Assembly (NCBI RefSeq): GCF_029714425.1
Contig: NZ_CP121668.1
Location: forward strand, 8,205,501 to 8,269,500
Reading direction: 5' to 3'
From: Bradyrhizobium sp. CB2312
GTDB lineage: Bacteria > Pseudomonadota > Alphaproteobacteria > Rhizobiales > Xanthobacteraceae
Length of the DNA stretch: 64,000 nucleotides
The notes under the pieces were generated by a model. The model saw only the letters and a program-made list of their open reading frames with translations. It did no database searches and was not told the origin of the DNA. Within the stretch, counting starts at the first letter, position 1, and every line of letters begins with the position of its first letter. Position numbers and translations under genes: made by a program. Positions 63,932 through 64,000 of this stretch are shown piece by piece.

Positions 63932-64000
63932 ATGGCTGGAGCGACTGGCGATTCACGTCGTTTGCAGACTTTCGAAGCATTAGAATCAAACGTCCGGCTA
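63932..64000 (+). CDS. Probable class-III aminotransferase (diaminobutyrate-type), first 23 codons
   Basis: An ATG with a strong ribosome site (AAGGAG, 7-base gap) opens MAGATGDSRRLQTFEALESN and VRL at the window edge. The run TFEALESNVR resembles the start of 2,4-diaminobutyrate-2-oxoglutarate transaminases of the EctB type (F-x-x-MES-VR-Y-R-FP). So few residues are visible that the call is tentative; a gene start here is much more certain than the family. With the M24 ectoine-hydrolase-like protein it might point to ectoine- or diaminobutyrate-related metabolism. Confidence 0.4.
   Translation, partial: MAGATGDSRRLQTFEALESNVRL

Noticed and set aside
1..64000. nod boxes, tRNA genes and CRISPR arrays
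   Set aside because: Looked for by eye on both strands, and no convincing example was found; a covariance-model and motif scan would be decisive.

Overview
The window looks like an accessory, symbiosis-island type region of an alphaproteobacterial rhizobium (my best guess is Bradyrhizobium or a close relative; this is inferred from style, not from a marker gene). Reasons: many insertion sequences of families common in rhizobia (IS630, IS5/IS427, IS701, IS256, IS481, IS21, IS1182, IS3, IS5), many decayed genes, a metabolic cargo of acyl-CoA, carnitine and CoA-transferase genes, and sigma-54 type (-24/-12) promoter matches, one with a perfect NifA-type upstream site (TGT-N10-ACA). I see no tRNA, rRNA, CRISPR array or replication gene.

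Layout. 0-2.1 kb: edge IS630, an IS5-family element, and broken ABC-permease and thiolase genes. 2.4-11.7 kb: mostly intact plus-strand metabolic genes: a D-2-hydroxyacid dehydrogenase, an FrhB-like iron-sulfur flavoprotein, a dead acyl-CoA carboxylase, an oligopeptide-type ABC binding protein followed by a frameshifted permease stub, a compact 2-oxoacid dehydrogenase set (E1-alpha, E1-beta, a separate lipoyl protein, a separate E2 catalytic core) and an aldo/keto reductase. 12.4-18.1 kb: a minus-strand beta-oxidation-like cluster (two acyl-CoA dehydrogenases, dead thiolase, CoA ligase, SDR). 18-26 kb: gene-poor debris with a MaoC-type hydratase and a third acyl-CoA dehydrogenase intact. 26.6-28.7 kb: a two-gene carnitine-degradation operon behind a textbook -24/-12 promoter. 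28.8-37.3 kb: a nested IS complex surrounding a NifA/sigma-54-type promoter and an acyl-CoA synthetase (NDP-forming) alpha-like gene. 37.8-41.2 kb: an AMP-forming acyl-CoA synthetase and a PLP alpha-oxoamine synthase. 41.2-49.8 kb: IS481 remnant, intact IS21, a TesB thioesterase, a dead serine recombinase, an intact IS5-family element. 50-58.5 kb: two paralogous unknown GNAT-like proteins bracket IS debris, a SET-domain protein and a creatinase-like M24 protein. 58.7-64 kb: IS5 and IS3 remnants, an 815-residue double CaiB/BaiF CoA transferase, and the first 23 codons of a probable aminotransferase.

How the genes may work together: CoA ligases, acyl-CoA dehydrogenases, hydratase, SDR, thioesterase and CoA transferases form a scattered acyl-CoA toolkit, but several central steps (thiolase twice, acyl-CoA carboxylase, ABC permeases, alanine dehydrogenase, Ldh2) are dead, so the pathways are probably incomplete unless elements elsewhere complement them. 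The most notable points are the sigma-54/NifA promoter signatures, the split E2, the CoA transferase whose second half lacks its aspartate, the unknown GNAT-like pair, and the readable history of nested IS insertion and gene conversion.
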